Shown piece after piece: positions 17,383-25,964 of a stretch of 64,000 nucleotides of DNA (position 1 is the stretch's first letter; each line of letters begins with the position of its first letter). Source of the DNA: an uncultured Desulfobacter sp. GTDB lineage: Bacteria > Desulfobacterota > Desulfobacteria > Desulfobacterales > Desulfobacteraceae. A program made the position numbers and the translations under genes. The notes under the pieces were generated by a model, which did not search any database, was not told where the DNA came from, and worked only from the letters and a program-made list of their open reading frames with translations. The stretch lies in NCBI RefSeq assembly GCF_963677125.1, contig NZ_OY781882.1:1868501-1932500 (forward strand), read 5' to 3'.

Positions 17383-18549
17383 TTACAGCGCTGCTGTGTA
17401 GATGCCGATCACGTCATCCAGGGTCGGGGTTCTGGGATTTGTAAGGCCGCAGGCGTCTTTCTGGGCATTTTCCGCCATAATTTTTAAATCTTCTTTTTTG
17501 ACACCTAATTCAGTCAAATTGCTTGGAATACCGACATCGGAAGACAGCTTCCGGATCGCTTCCAGCGCCTTATCTGCAGCGTCGCGGGTGGAGAGTCCGT
17601 CAATGTTCTCTCCTAAAGCCACGGCAATGTCTGCAAACCGATCCAGTTTGGCAATCAGATTGAACTGGGAAACATGGGGCAGCAATATGGCGTTGCAAAC
17701 GCCATGGGGCAAGTCATAGTAGCCACCCAATTGATGTGCCATGGCATGGACATGTCCGAGGCTGGCATTGTTGAAAGCCATGCCAGCCAGATATTCGGCA
17801 TAGGCCATGTTGTCTCTGGCAACGACATCCTGACCATTGGCAACCGCCTGCCGCAGATTGTCGGCAATGAGCTCAATGGATTTAATGGCACACGCATCCG
17901 TGACCGGGGTTGCAATGGTGGAGACGTATGCCTCCACGGAATGGGTTAATGCATCCATTCCGGTCGCTGCAGTCAACGCCGACGGCATACCCATCATAAG
18001 CAGGGGATCATTGATCGCAATGGCTGGTGTCACTCGCCAGTCCACAATAGCCATTTTGACCTTTCGACTGGTATCGGTGATAATGCAGAATCGGGTCATT
18101 TCGCTGCCGGTACCGGCGGTGGTGTTGATCGCGATAAACGGCGGCATTGCTTTTGTTGATTTATCGACCCCTTCAAAATCATGTATCGTACCACCGTTGG
18201 TCGACACAATACCAATTCCTTTACCGCAGTCATGGGAGCTTCCGCCTCCCAACGTGATGATCATGTCGCAACCGCTTTTTTCATAAATCGCAACCCCTTC
18301 GGCAACATTCTTATCAGTTGGGTTGGGGATGGTTTCATCATAAACCACTGCATCTGCGCCCATTCCCTCTTTGAGCAAATCACAGATCTGTTTGGTCAAG
18401 CCACAAGCGGTAATTCCCTTGTCGGCAACAATGAAAGGCTTTGAGACACCAAGGCTTTTCATTTGATTACAGAGCTCTTTGTGTGCACCAATACCCATTA
18501 ATGTAACTGTTGGAATAAAAAATCCATAAACTTCTTCTCTTGCTGCCAT
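17383..18549 (-). CDS. Iron-containing (group III) alcohol dehydrogenase
   Basis: This 388-residue cytoplasmic NAD-dependent alcohol dehydrogenase has the nucleotide motif GGGSSHDCGKG near residue 97, TTAGTGSE near 140, and the metal-ligand region around DALTHSVEAY and HAMAHQLGGYYDLPHG with its three histidines. It interconverts a primary alcohol (ethanol, methanol or longer) and its aldehyde; the substrate cannot be told from sequence. The ATG at 18549 has an AAAAGGAGA ribosome-binding site, so I prefer it to the in-frame ATG at 18579. It leads a three-gene minus-strand group. Confidence 0.93.
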   Translation of the reverse strand: MAAREEVYGFFIPTVTLMGIGAHKELCNQMKSLGVSKPFIVADKGITACGLTKQICDLLKEGMGADAVVYDETIPNPTDKNVAEGVAIYEKSGCDMIITLGGGSSHDCGKGIGIVSTNGGTIHDFEGVDKSTKAMPPFIAINTTAGTGSEMTRFCIITDTSRKVKMAIVDWRVTPAIAINDPLLMMGMPSALTAATGMDALTHSVEAYVSTIATPVTDACAIKSIELIADNLRQAVANGQDVVARDNMAYAEYLAGMAFNNASLGHVHAMAHQLGGYYDLPHGVCNAILLPHVSQFNLIAKLDRFADIAVALGENIDGLSTRDAADKALEAIRKLSSDVGIPSNLTELGVKKEDLKIMAENAQKDACGLTNPRTPTLDDVIGIYTAAL

Positions 18550-18883
18550 GCTATCGTCTCCTTTTGAATCTAACATCATTGGCGTGTGGTACCCATGACG
18601 CGTTACAAGAATACCCCATCCCCCATTTACAGAGATGGGATATGGGAGGCACGTTACTAAAGGTCAATTCCAAATATCGAAATTGAGCGCGTTTCGTGCT
18701 TATCACTTAATACTTTTTTGATTGCATTCGAATTCGTAGCTGTTAGAGATTGAGCTTGAGATAAAATTGAGAGTACTGTGTATTTAATTTTTTTTCAACA
18801 TTTTTTCAAAAATTCTACAGGAGACCGAATAAAAAAGAACGGCCTTCCTCTGCAAAACCGAACCAGGCGCCTCTGCGTCTTTT
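18550..18883. other. Intergenic region upstream of the alcohol dehydrogenase
   Basis: No gene is seen in this 334-bp region. It contains an inverted repeat (CCCATC against GATGGG, about 18617-18641) close to the dehydrogenase start, which could be a leader hairpin or operator, and an AT-rich stretch with long T runs. I found no confident promoter. Confidence 0.5.
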
Positions 18884-19570
18884 TTATAGTTTTGCTTTTT
18901 TTTCATTTTTCATCCGCTCAATACTTGAAATGGCGTGATGCTTAACATTGGCAATATGGTGAGCCAACACATGCTTTGCACTTTCAAGGTTGCCTGCAGC
19001 AATATCATCATACAGCTGGATATGCTCGGCATCCACCATCTCCATGGGCGTGACGAAAAGAATGTTGCCCCGGTATTTCAAATAGAGCAGATCAAACAGA
19101 TCCTTTAGGCAAGCCACCTTTATCCGGTTACCGGATAATTTGGCCAAAGTCATGTGAAATTCCATATCTTTGAGCAGCCTGTCTTTTAAAAAAATATCCC
19201 TGACCGCGTCCAGATGATTATCCAGGGCCTTTTTCAATTTTTTAAGTTTTGTCTTGTTCATGCCCGAAATGGTATCCGGCAGCAGGGAAACTTCGATCAG
19301 TTCTCTAAAATCATAAATTTCAATAATCTCTGCCAGGCTGATATTTTCCGTATAATATCCCCGGTTGGGCTCATGGCGGACCAGACCCTGGATTTCTAAT
19401 CGTTTCAGCGCCTGAATCACCGGGGTGGTGCTCATATTCAGACGTTTGGCCAGATCTCCATAAGAAATTTTCTGGCCCGGAATGATTTCATTTAAAAAAA
19501 ACATACGCCGGATGCCGTTGTATGCTTCTAAAGTAAAATCATCCTTGGATTTTTTAGTTTTTGTTCCCAT
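18884..19570 (-). CDS. GntR-family (FCD/FadR type) transcriptional regulator
   Basis: A 228-residue regulator. The winged helix-turn-helix is at about 12-75 (YGDLAKRLNMSTTPVIQALKRLEIQGLV), followed by an all-helical FCD ligand domain with metal-type residues in DMEFHMTLAKLSGN and a late HH pair. FCD regulators usually respond to carboxylic acids. It is divergent from the 2-oxoacid oxidoreductase genes, with two dyads in between, so it probably controls them and itself. I start at the ATG 19570; a TTG at 19582 is possible. Confidence 0.9.
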   Translation of the reverse strand: MGTKTKKSKDDFTLEAYNGIRRMFFLNEIIPGQKISYGDLAKRLNMSTTPVIQALKRLEIQGLVRHEPNRGYYTENISLAEIIEIYDFRELIEVSLLPDTISGMNKTKLKKLKKALDNHLDAVRDIFLKDRLLKDMEFHMTLAKLSGNRIKVACLKDLFDLLYLKYRGNILFVTPMEMVDAEHIQLYDDIAAGNLESAKHVLAHHIANVKHHAISSIERMKNEKKAKL

Positions 19571-19675
19571 AATGCATTTCAATATACCAAGATCTGGGTA
19601 AAAGCAACGAAATTCAGCCGGTTATTTACTAATATTTACGAACACAACAACCATATACTTTTATCTACAAATTTC

Positions 19676-19704
19676 TTGACAAATATAGGGGTTACAGGTA
19701 ACCA
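19676..19704 (+). promoter_or_regulatory. Candidate promoter with overlapping GGTTAC-AG-GTAACC dyad
   Basis: A perfect TTGACA at 19676-19681 is followed at about 17 bases by a poor -10. A perfect 6-bp dyad (GGTTAC, spacer AG, GTAACC) at 19690-19703 overlaps the spacer and -10, a position suited to a repressor of the oxidoreductase operon. Confidence 0.5.
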
Positions 19705-19712
19705 TTCTATTA

Positions 19713-19736
19713 ATTTAATCATATATCTGATTAAAT
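19713..19736. promoter_or_regulatory. Perfect 9-bp dyad, ATTTAATCA-6-TGATTAAAT
   Basis: Both arms match exactly around the spacer TATATC. It lies 28 bases before the alpha-subunit start, in the region shared with the divergent GntR gene, and is a second operator candidate. Its AT richness makes chance more likely than for the GGTTAC dyad. Confidence 0.45.
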
Positions 19737-19763
19737 ATTTAATATTAAATAATGGAGGGAAAA

Positions 19764-20879
19764 ATGGCATTAGCATTCATGGAAGGTAATGAGGCCGTTG
19801 CCAGAGGGGCCATGGCAGCAGGCTGCAATTTTTTTGCCGGATATCCTATTACCCCGGCCACCACAATTTTCAATAGTATGCTGAAAATGCTGCCGCCCAA
19901 AGGCGGCATCTGTATCCAGGGGGAAGATGAGATTGCTTCCATGGGATATTGCATAGGTGCCTCCATGGCCGGGAAAAAGGCGCTTACCGCCACCTCCGGC
20001 CCGGGTATCAGCCTCTATTCGGAACATATCTCTTTTGCCGTGGGCAGCGAAATCCCTCTGGTGATTGTGGATGTGCAGCGTTTAGGCCCCTCGACCGGTT
20101 CAGCCACCCGGGGGGCAGATGCCGATATCCAGTTCATGCGCTGGGGCAATACCGGCGGCGTTCCGGTCATCGTACTGGCTCCCAAGGATGTCAAAGATTG
20201 TTACATACTGACCTTTACCGCCTTCAACTTTGCCGAACGGTTCCGCTGCCCCGTATTTATCGCCTCCAACAAAGAGATCGGCATGACCAAGGAGACCTTT
20301 GACATAGATACCCTTGTGCTGCCGAAAAAAGTAGAACGATCCCGATTTGAAGGGCAAAACTTTCTACCCTTTGCCGCCGATCCGGACAAAGCCCCGCCCT
20401 TTCTCCCCATCGGCGGGCCAACCCTGGTGCGTCAGACCTCCTCCACCCATGGCCTGGACGGGTATATCACCATCAATCCGGATGCCATTACAGCCATCCA
20501 GGACCGCCTGAGAAATAAAATTCACACATGCCGAGATGAACTTTCTTTGTATGAAGAACATCTTTTACCAGACACTGACATGCTTGTAATCTCCTACGGC
20601 ATTACCAGCCGGGCGGTTGATGATGCGGCAGTGGCAATGGCTGAAAAAGGCAGGCCCATATCCACCCTATCCCTTAAAACCCTCTGGCCGGTACCGAAAC
20701 AGGTACTGATAAACGCGGCGCAAAAATTTTCCCGCATCCTTGTTGTGGAGATGAACCTGGGCCAGTATGTCAACGAAATTCGCCGGGTGCTTTGTGGCAA
20801 AAAGATTGACTTTTATGGGCAAATGGATGGAACATTAATTGCGCCGGCAAAGATTATGGAGGCCCTCGCAAATGAGTAA
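19764..20879 (+). CDS. 2-oxoacid:ferredoxin oxidoreductase, alpha subunit
   Basis: This is the alpha subunit of a CoA-dependent 2-oxoacid:ferredoxin oxidoreductase (KorA/VorB type), which oxidatively decarboxylates 2-oxoacids to acyl-CoA and reduces ferredoxin. Residues 1-180 form the pyrimidine-binding half (GCNFFAGYPITPAT, EDEIASMGYCIGASMAGKKALTATSGPG); the C-terminal part has the transketolase-C-like domain. Length is 371 residues. The ATG at 19764 follows a GGAGGG site; an earlier in-frame ATG (19752) contains that site and is rejected. It overlaps the next gene by 8 bases. Confidence 0.93.
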   Translation: MALAFMEGNEAVARGAMAAGCNFFAGYPITPATTIFNSMLKMLPPKGGICIQGEDEIASMGYCIGASMAGKKALTATSGPGISLYSEHISFAVGSEIPLVIVDVQRLGPSTGSATRGADADIQFMRWGNTGGVPVIVLAPKDVKDCYILTFTAFNFAERFRCPVFIASNKEIGMTKETFDIDTLVLPKKVERSRFEGQNFLPFAADPDKAPPFLPIGGPTLVRQTSSTHGLDGYITINPDAITAIQDRLRNKIHTCRDELSLYEEHLLPDTDMLVISYGITSRAVDDAAVAMAEKGRPISTLSLKTLWPVPKQVLINAAQKFSRILVVEMNLGQYVNEIRRVLCGKKIDFYGQMDGTLIAPAKIMEALANE

Positions 20880-22161
20880 TTATCTGAACGAAAACCGCCC
20901 CCCGGTATTCTGCCCAGGCTGCACCCATGACAGGATCACCAAAAGCCTGGATAAAACCTTTGTAAACATGGGCCTTGCACCGGACAAGATCGTTATTGTC
21001 ACGGACATCGGATGCTCCGGCCTGTTCGACACTTTTTTCAATGTCCATGCCCTGCACGGTGTCCACGGCCGGGCTTTGACCTACGCCCTGGGGTTGAAGA
21101 TGTCCGATCCTTCGTTGAACGTCATTGTGACCATGGGTGACGGCGGCCTTGGTATTGGCGGGGCCCATGTGCTGTCCGCCTGCAGAAAGAATCTGGATAT
21201 CACGTTGATCATCCTGAACAACTTTAACTTCGGCATGACCGGAGGCCAGTACTCGGCCACCACGCCGGAAGATGCCCTGGTGGGTTCCGAATTTCTCAAC
21301 CAGGCTGAAATGCCCATGGATATCTGCAAAGTTGCAAAGGCAGCCGGTGCGACATACGTTTCCCAATACTCGGGGATGGATCCACAACTTCCCGAAGAAT
21401 TTGAACGGGCCATCCGCCATAAAGGATTTTCCATCGTGGAAACCTTGGGCCTTTGCACGGGCCGATACACAAAACGCAACAAGCTTACCCCAAAAACCAT
21501 CGACGAAATGATCGCCTCTGCCCCGCCGGAGAATGGCCTTGTACAGGAAAATCAACGTCCGGAATACGGTGAACGCTACCGTAAGCTTTCAGCACAAAAG
21601 ACAACGTTCCCCGAACCCTTGATTATTGAAAAACAGTTTGAACCCAAAGAGAACCTTCGCTGGGAAATTATCATTTTGGGATCAGCAGGCATGCGCATTG
21701 TCACAGCCGGGGATATTATTTGCCATGCAGGCATTTCCGCCGGATTCAATGCCTCCATTAAAAATGATTATAACATTACCGTGCTGCGCGGACAGTCCGT
21801 TTCTGAAATTTTGCTCGACCCTTCACCCATCGGCTATACCGGACTGGAATCACCAGGCGTGATCCTGGCGCTAAGCGAGGAGGGGGTTGCCCGAAGAAAA
21901 AAAGTATTTGCCGGTTTGAGTCCAACGGCCTTTATTCTCAAGGAAAAAAGCGTTAGCATTCCGGACACCTCCGCCCAGGTGGAGGAGATTGATTTCAAAG
22001 CATTGAAAATCAGCAGACAGGACTGGGCCCTGGCATCCCTGGGCGTTTTGGCGAAAAAAGAGCTGGTTCTCACACAAGACATGTTGCTGTCAGCACTTAA
22101 ATCGCGGTTCAGCCCCAAGCTATTTGCCCTGGCTCAAGAGACCATCGATAAAGTGACTTGA
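20872..22161 (+). CDS. 2-oxoacid:ferredoxin oxidoreductase, fused beta-gamma subunit
   Basis: Residues 1-250 are the beta subunit with the thiamine diphosphate site (CPGCTHD, DIGCSGL, GDGGLGIGGAH, NNFNFGMTGGQYS). From about 270 a gamma-type domain follows (GSAGMRIVTAGDIICHAGISAGFNAS). Beta and gamma are separate chains in many homologues. No ferredoxin-like delta subunit is nearby, so electrons must go to a separate ferredoxin. The ATG overlaps the end of the alpha gene and is preceded by GGAGG. With the acyl-CoA synthetase downstream, oxidation of a branched-chain or aromatic 2-oxoacid is plausible. Confidence 0.92.
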   Translation: MSNYLNENRPPVFCPGCTHDRITKSLDKTFVNMGLAPDKIVIVTDIGCSGLFDTFFNVHALHGVHGRALTYALGLKMSDPSLNVIVTMGDGGLGIGGAHVLSACRKNLDITLIILNNFNFGMTGGQYSATTPEDALVGSEFLNQAEMPMDICKVAKAAGATYVSQYSGMDPQLPEEFERAIRHKGFSIVETLGLCTGRYTKRNKLTPKTIDEMIASAPPENGLVQENQRPEYGERYRKLSAQKTTFPEPLIIEKQFEPKENLRWEIIILGSAGMRIVTAGDIICHAGISAGFNASIKNDYNITVLRGQSVSEILLDPSPIGYTGLESPGVILALSEEGVARRKKVFAGLSPTAFILKEKSVSIPDTSAQVEEIDFKALKISRQDWALASLGVLAKKELVLTQDMLLSALKSRFSPKLFALAQETIDKVT

Positions 22162-22221
22162 TTACGTCTCACTATCGTGACAGGTCCAGCAAAATTGCAC
22201 GATTTCAGCAATCAAAAGGCG

Positions 22222-22273
22222 AAATTCCCTGGACATATGTAGGCGCTTTAACCTACATATGTCCAGGGAATTT
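22222..22273. repeat. Perfect 22-bp inverted repeat with 8-base loop
   Basis: The left arm (22222-22243, starting AAATTCCCTGGACA) is exactly complementary to the right arm (22252-22273); the loop is CGCTTTAA. It lies 60 bases after the oxidoreductase stop and 190 before the acyl-CoA synthetase. It may act as a terminator or processing hairpin, though no T tract follows. Elsewhere in 22162-22460 I see nothing recognisable. Confidence 0.85.
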
Positions 22274-22460
22274 ACTTATAATACGGCACGACATCAACCG
22301 ACATAAAAATTAAGCCTTCAACCGATTGGTAGAATAGTGCCGGCCTGGTATAAATGACAGTTTCTAAATTACCGACCATTTCTGCGGATTTTGCCTTTAA
22401 GGGCAAGGCAGGAGCGGCCTTAAACCAGGATGTGGAATAAACTTAACCGGGAGGGAAGCA

Positions 22461-24215
22461 ATGGCGTTGCAAAGCTTTTATAAAGAGGTGATGGAGCTCA
22501 ATGGTATCCAGGATATGGCTCAACGTGAAATCCAGGCAAAAACGTTTTTTGAAAAACTGAATTCAGCCGAACTGCCCAAAACCTTTAACTGGGCCCAGGA
22601 AATTTTCGAAGATATACACGTTAAAGAGCGGCCGGACCAGTTGGCGCTGATCTGGGCAGACCTGCATACGGATGAAGAAGAGCAGTATACCTATACTCAG
22701 CTGGCTGAAAACGGCAACAAGCTGTTAAATTATCTGCGTAAAAAAGGGGTGGAAAAAGGTGAAAACCTTTATATGCTGACACCCATTGTTCCCCAGACCT
22801 GGTTTGCTTCTTTTGCCGCTATCAAAGGCGGCCTTGTCGCTGTCCCCACAGCCACCACCATGACCGAGCGCGAAATCCAGTTCCGTTTCGAAGCGTACCC
22901 GCCGAATGTTATTGTTGCCCATGAGAGCCTGGCCGATCTGGTGGACGATGCTCTGGTTAAGGCTGGGTGCACGCCCAAAGCTAAAATCATTCTTGGCGCA
23001 AAAGAGGGGTGGACATCTTATCCTGAAATTGCCGAAGAATCGGCACAGGCCTCACCTGCAACCGTTAACAGCGAGGACGTCCTGTTCTGCTTCTTTACTT
23101 CCGGCACCACCGGTCTTCCCAAACGGGTGGGGCATTCTGCCATCTCCTATCCTTTGGGCCATGTGTCAACAGCCGTGATCCTCGGGCTTGAACCTGGCGG
23201 CGTTCATCACAACCTAAGTGCGCCCGGTTGGGCTAAATGGGCATGGAGCAGTTTTTTCTCCCCATTCAATGTGGGTGGTACGGCCACTGGGTTTAATTTC
23301 ACCACGCTGGATATTAAAAAATACATAAGCTTTGTGGCCAAATATAAAGTCAATTCATTCTGTGCACCGCCCACGGCCTGGCGCGCTTTTGTGGGTCTTG
23401 ACCTGGCAGCCTATGATTTTTCGGCCCTGAAGTATTCCTTAAGTGCAGGGGAACCATTGAACCCGGAAGTCATTGACCAATGGAAGAAGGCCACCGGCAC
23501 TGAAATCCGTGATTTTTACGGACAGACCGAATCCACAGCTATGATTGGAAACCCGCCTTGGATGGAAGGCAAAATGCGCTTGGGTTCTTTTGGATATCCA
23601 TCATTTATGTACGATGTCATTCTAGCCGACGATGAAGGAAAAGAGATCACAGAACCAGATATCACCGGCCATATCGTGATTCGTCTTTCCAACTGGCGAG
23701 CCATTGGGCTGTTTCAAGAATATATCGACAATGATGCAAAAACATCCGAAGCATTTAAGCACGGACTCTATTTCACCGGTGACAAAGCCACCTTTGACAA
23801 GGACGGCTACTGGTGGTTTGTGGGCCGCGCAGACGATGTTATCAAAACCAGTGATTACCGGGTTGGCCCCTTTGAGGTGGAAAGTGCGCTGATTGAGCAT
23901 CCGGCGGTCATGGAGACTGCCGTGGTGGGTGTGCCAGACCCCAAACGTCACCAGTTGGTAAAAGCGTTTGTAATCCTGGTTCCGGGACAGAAACCATCAA
24001 AGGAACTGGCCCTGGAACTGTTCAAGCACACCATCGATGTACTGGCTAAATTCAAGATTCCAAGAATCATTGAATTTGTGGAAGTTCTGCCCAAAACCAT
24101 CTCCGGTAAAATCCGGCGTATAGAACTTCGGGAAAATGAAGAGAGTAAAACCGCAGAACAGGTTACTGAATTCTTTTATCATCAGTTCCCGGAATTAAGC
24201 TCCAAAAACAAATAA
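22461..24215 (+). CDS. Acyl-CoA synthetase (AMP-forming, medium-chain/aryl type)
   Basis: An adenylate-forming enzyme of 584 residues that activates a carboxylic acid with ATP and CoA. The phosphate-binding motif FTSGTTGLPK lies near 212, the aromatic/ATP motif FYGQTES near 350, the hinge region GRADDVIKTSDYRVGP near 460, and the catalytic lysine of the SGKIRR motif near 555. The organisation resembles medium-chain (ACSM-like) ligases. It follows the oxidoreductase, so it may interconvert the acyl-CoA product with the free acid. A GGGAGGG ribosome-binding site precedes the ATG. Confidence 0.93.
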   Translation: MALQSFYKEVMELNGIQDMAQREIQAKTFFEKLNSAELPKTFNWAQEIFEDIHVKERPDQLALIWADLHTDEEEQYTYTQLAENGNKLLNYLRKKGVEKGENLYMLTPIVPQTWFASFAAIKGGLVAVPTATTMTEREIQFRFEAYPPNVIVAHESLADLVDDALVKAGCTPKAKIILGAKEGWTSYPEIAEESAQASPATVNSEDVLFCFFTSGTTGLPKRVGHSAISYPLGHVSTAVILGLEPGGVHHNLSAPGWAKWAWSSFFSPFNVGGTATGFNFTTLDIKKYISFVAKYKVNSFCAPPTAWRAFVGLDLAAYDFSALKYSLSAGEPLNPEVIDQWKKATGTEIRDFYGQTESTAMIGNPPWMEGKMRLGSFGYPSFMYDVILADDEGKEITEPDITGHIVIRLSNWRAIGLFQEYIDNDAKTSEAFKHGLYFTGDKATFDKDGYWWFVGRADDVIKTSDYRVGPFEVESALIEHPAVMETAVVGVPDPKRHQLVKAFVILVPGQKPSKELALELFKHTIDVLAKFKIPRIIEFVEVLPKTISGKIRRIELRENEESKTAEQVTEFFYHQFPELSSKNK

Positions 24216-24302
24216 CAGCCATGGGCCGAATTGGTCTATCAACACCCAGGCTTGGCCCACAACAAAACTTGAAAATCTGAGTAACTTACCCAGACTTTCT
24301 TA
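24214..24302 (+). repeat. R1 repeat, full copy starting on a stop codon
   Basis: AACAGCCATGGGCCG begins inside the TAA stop of the acyl-CoA synthetase. The first hairpin pairs GGGCC with GGCCC around the TCTATCAACACC loop region. The second pairs TCTGAGTAA with TTACCCAGA (one mismatch). It ends ACTTTCTTATAAA. It is the best copy for seeing the two-hairpin plan. Confidence 0.9.
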
Positions 24303-24331
24303 TAAAAAAAACAAATACTGTAAAACCGTTA

Positions 24332-24367
24332 CAGGCAGCCGATTTAAAAAAATCTGCTGCCTGTTTT
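24332..24367 (+). terminator. Rho-independent terminator
   Basis: CAGGCAGC pairs with GCTGCCTG, extended by GATTT against AAATC, and is followed by TTTTCGTTT. It lies 117 bases behind the acyl-CoA synthetase, after the R1 copy, and would end that transcript. Confidence 0.8.
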
Positions 24368-24492
24368 CGTTTACTATGGGCTCGGTAAAAATTTCCGATA
24401 AGCCAGGCAATTCTTTCCTTTTAAAAAACCATAAATATCTTGGATCAGGCAAAAGTCCCGGCACATCAAGGCAATAGGATTTTTCTTTCTTA

Positions 24493-24507
24493 GGCACAAG
24501 AATTGCT
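24493..24507 (+). promoter_or_regulatory. Sigma-54 (-24/-12) promoter
   Basis: The sequence AGGCACAAGAATTGCT carries GG (24493-24494) and GC (24505-24506) exactly 10 bases apart and matches the TGGCAC-N5-TTGC consensus except the first base. Transcription would start near 24518, about 53 bases before the next ATG. I found no activator site. Confidence 0.7.
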
Positions 24508-24570
24508 CTTTTTAAAGTTCTCAAAAAAGAGTTTAAAGAAAATATTGATCATAAATAAAAGGAAGCGATC

Positions 24571-25215
24571 ATGACATCAATATCCAGTGATTATTCAAAT
24601 TTTAGCTCTTATGCCGGAACAGGCCTGACCGGCCTTTTACAAAACGCCTCGTCCACCGATACAAATGACGAAGATTCAAATGCCGGTGTATCCGCTGGTA
24701 CTGACACCGTAACGCTGTCACCAGAAGCCCTGGCTGCAGCCAACAGGGAATCCATAGGACTTCCGGCCACAGGGACCTTGACCTTATCTGATTTTACAAC
24801 GACTGCAACCGAGCAGGAAGAGATTGTAAGCACCCTGCTGGCTTCAGCCATGGAAGCGTTGGGGATTGATGCCGACCAGCAGGTTTCGCTTTCCTTGGGC
24901 AGTGACAATGAGATAGAGGTTGAAAACAGTTTTACAGGCAGTGATGAACTCGAAGAAGCGTTAAATGCAAATAGTGAATTCACCCAGGCATTCACGGCAT
25001 TAACAGCAAGCAATGAGATCCTGGATTTTGCCGACTACCTCCAGGAGAAAGCGACCAGTACCAGCCTGGCTGATTACATCAACAGCGAGACCACGGACAC
25101 AGACCTTCTCTCCCTGGCCGCCCAATACGCCGGCATCAAAGCCGCCTCAGGGTCTCTGGAAACACTGTGGAGTATCAGCCATGAGGAAACACCTTATACA
25201 TACACGTATAATTAG
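24571..25215 (+). CDS. Acidic Ser/Thr/Ala-rich protein of unknown function, possibly flagella-linked
   Basis: A 214-residue protein with no signal peptide or membrane segment. It is acidic, with a disordered Ser/Thr/Asn-rich N-terminal 45 residues and a helical C-terminal half. The short motif DTVTLSPEALAA (46-57) is of a kind seen in small flagellar export-related proteins, such as the D-x-V-x-LS-x-EA segment near FlgM-like proteins. A sigma-54 promoter, typical of mid/late flagellar genes, lies just upstream. Both points suggest a flagellum-linked role, but the protein itself is not one I recognise. An AAAGGAAG ribosome-binding site precedes the ATG. Confidence 0.7.
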   Translation: MTSISSDYSNFSSYAGTGLTGLLQNASSTDTNDEDSNAGVSAGTDTVTLSPEALAAANRESIGLPATGTLTLSDFTTTATEQEEIVSTLLASAMEALGIDADQQVSLSLGSDNEIEVENSFTGSDELEEALNANSEFTQAFTALTASNEILDFADYLQEKATSTSLADYINSETTDTDLLSLAAQYAGIKAASGSLETLWSISHEETPYTYTYN

Positions 25216-25332
25216 ACACGCCATGATCACTTAAAGCACCCCCCGAATTATGAATTTAAGAATTCGTACCTTTAGGAACACCACAAATTTGGCAAATTAA
25301 CAGATGAAGACCGACCGAAAAGCGCGTATTGA

Positions 25333-25809
25333 CATTTCCTTGCTGATACGCTCCAATGGTCCGAAATTGATTTAAGGGACTTTTTATCATGGCTGAAACA
25401 AAACTTATCATGCAAAATATTCGCCCCTTGTATTGAAGCAGCCGTTACCGAGCACCCGGAGCTTGAAACGGCTTTTTTATGGGGCGGCAAACCGGTCAAG
25501 GACATCGACAACCGATTCTTCAAAGCCAACCCGTCCAAGGTGGATCATATCCTCACCCGAGACAGCAAGATAACCCAAGGTCTTACTATCCAGCCCATGG
25601 AGGGCCATTTTTTTAACATGATGGGCGTTGAAACAGAAGATAAGGTGCTGTTTATCGCCGATGCCATGTTTGGAAGCAAGGTGCTTGCAGAATACAAGCT
25701 TCCCTTTATCTATGATGTTGCCGCATTCAAAGAGACCATTGCCCGAACTCGCACGATTTCATATGAGCTTCCTGCACAATATTCTTCATTGCTTCAATCG
25801 ATTTTTTAA
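25333..25809 (+). pseudogene. Remnant of an MBL-fold metallo-hydrolase
   Basis: One open frame without a proper start reads KIFAPCIEAAVTEHPELE, FLWGGKPVKDIDNRF and PMEGHFFNMMGVETED, followed by KVLFIADAMFGSKVLAEYKL. This corresponds to the middle of a beta-lactamase-fold hydrolase. The N-terminal part with the HxHxDH metal motif is absent: the frame runs upstream into a TGA at 25330 and unrelated sequence. The C-terminal part after QYSSLLQSIF is also missing compared with the family. A GTG at 25540 would give an 89-residue product lacking the active site, so I treat it as a gene remnant. Confidence 0.7.
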
Positions 25810-25964
25810 GCTAAAAAAGAGTGCATAATGCAGGCACGAAGCCTGTGGTTCAAATTAAATTTCATTATTTTTTTTCGAACCCAGCCAAGAAGGTTGCAGT
25901 TTAAGCTGGTAGGGTTATTTGCGTAATCTTAAAATATTTAAAGGATTCACAGGAGAGAAAAAAA

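Noticed and set aside
20854..21555. 233-codon open frame antisense to the oxidoreductase beta subunit
   Set aside because: It is opposite conserved thiamine-binding sequence and has no ribosome-binding site or recognisable protein.
24300..24524. 74-codon minus-strand open frame
   Set aside because: It covers a terminator and a sigma-54 promoter and has no ribosome-binding site, so it is probably chance.
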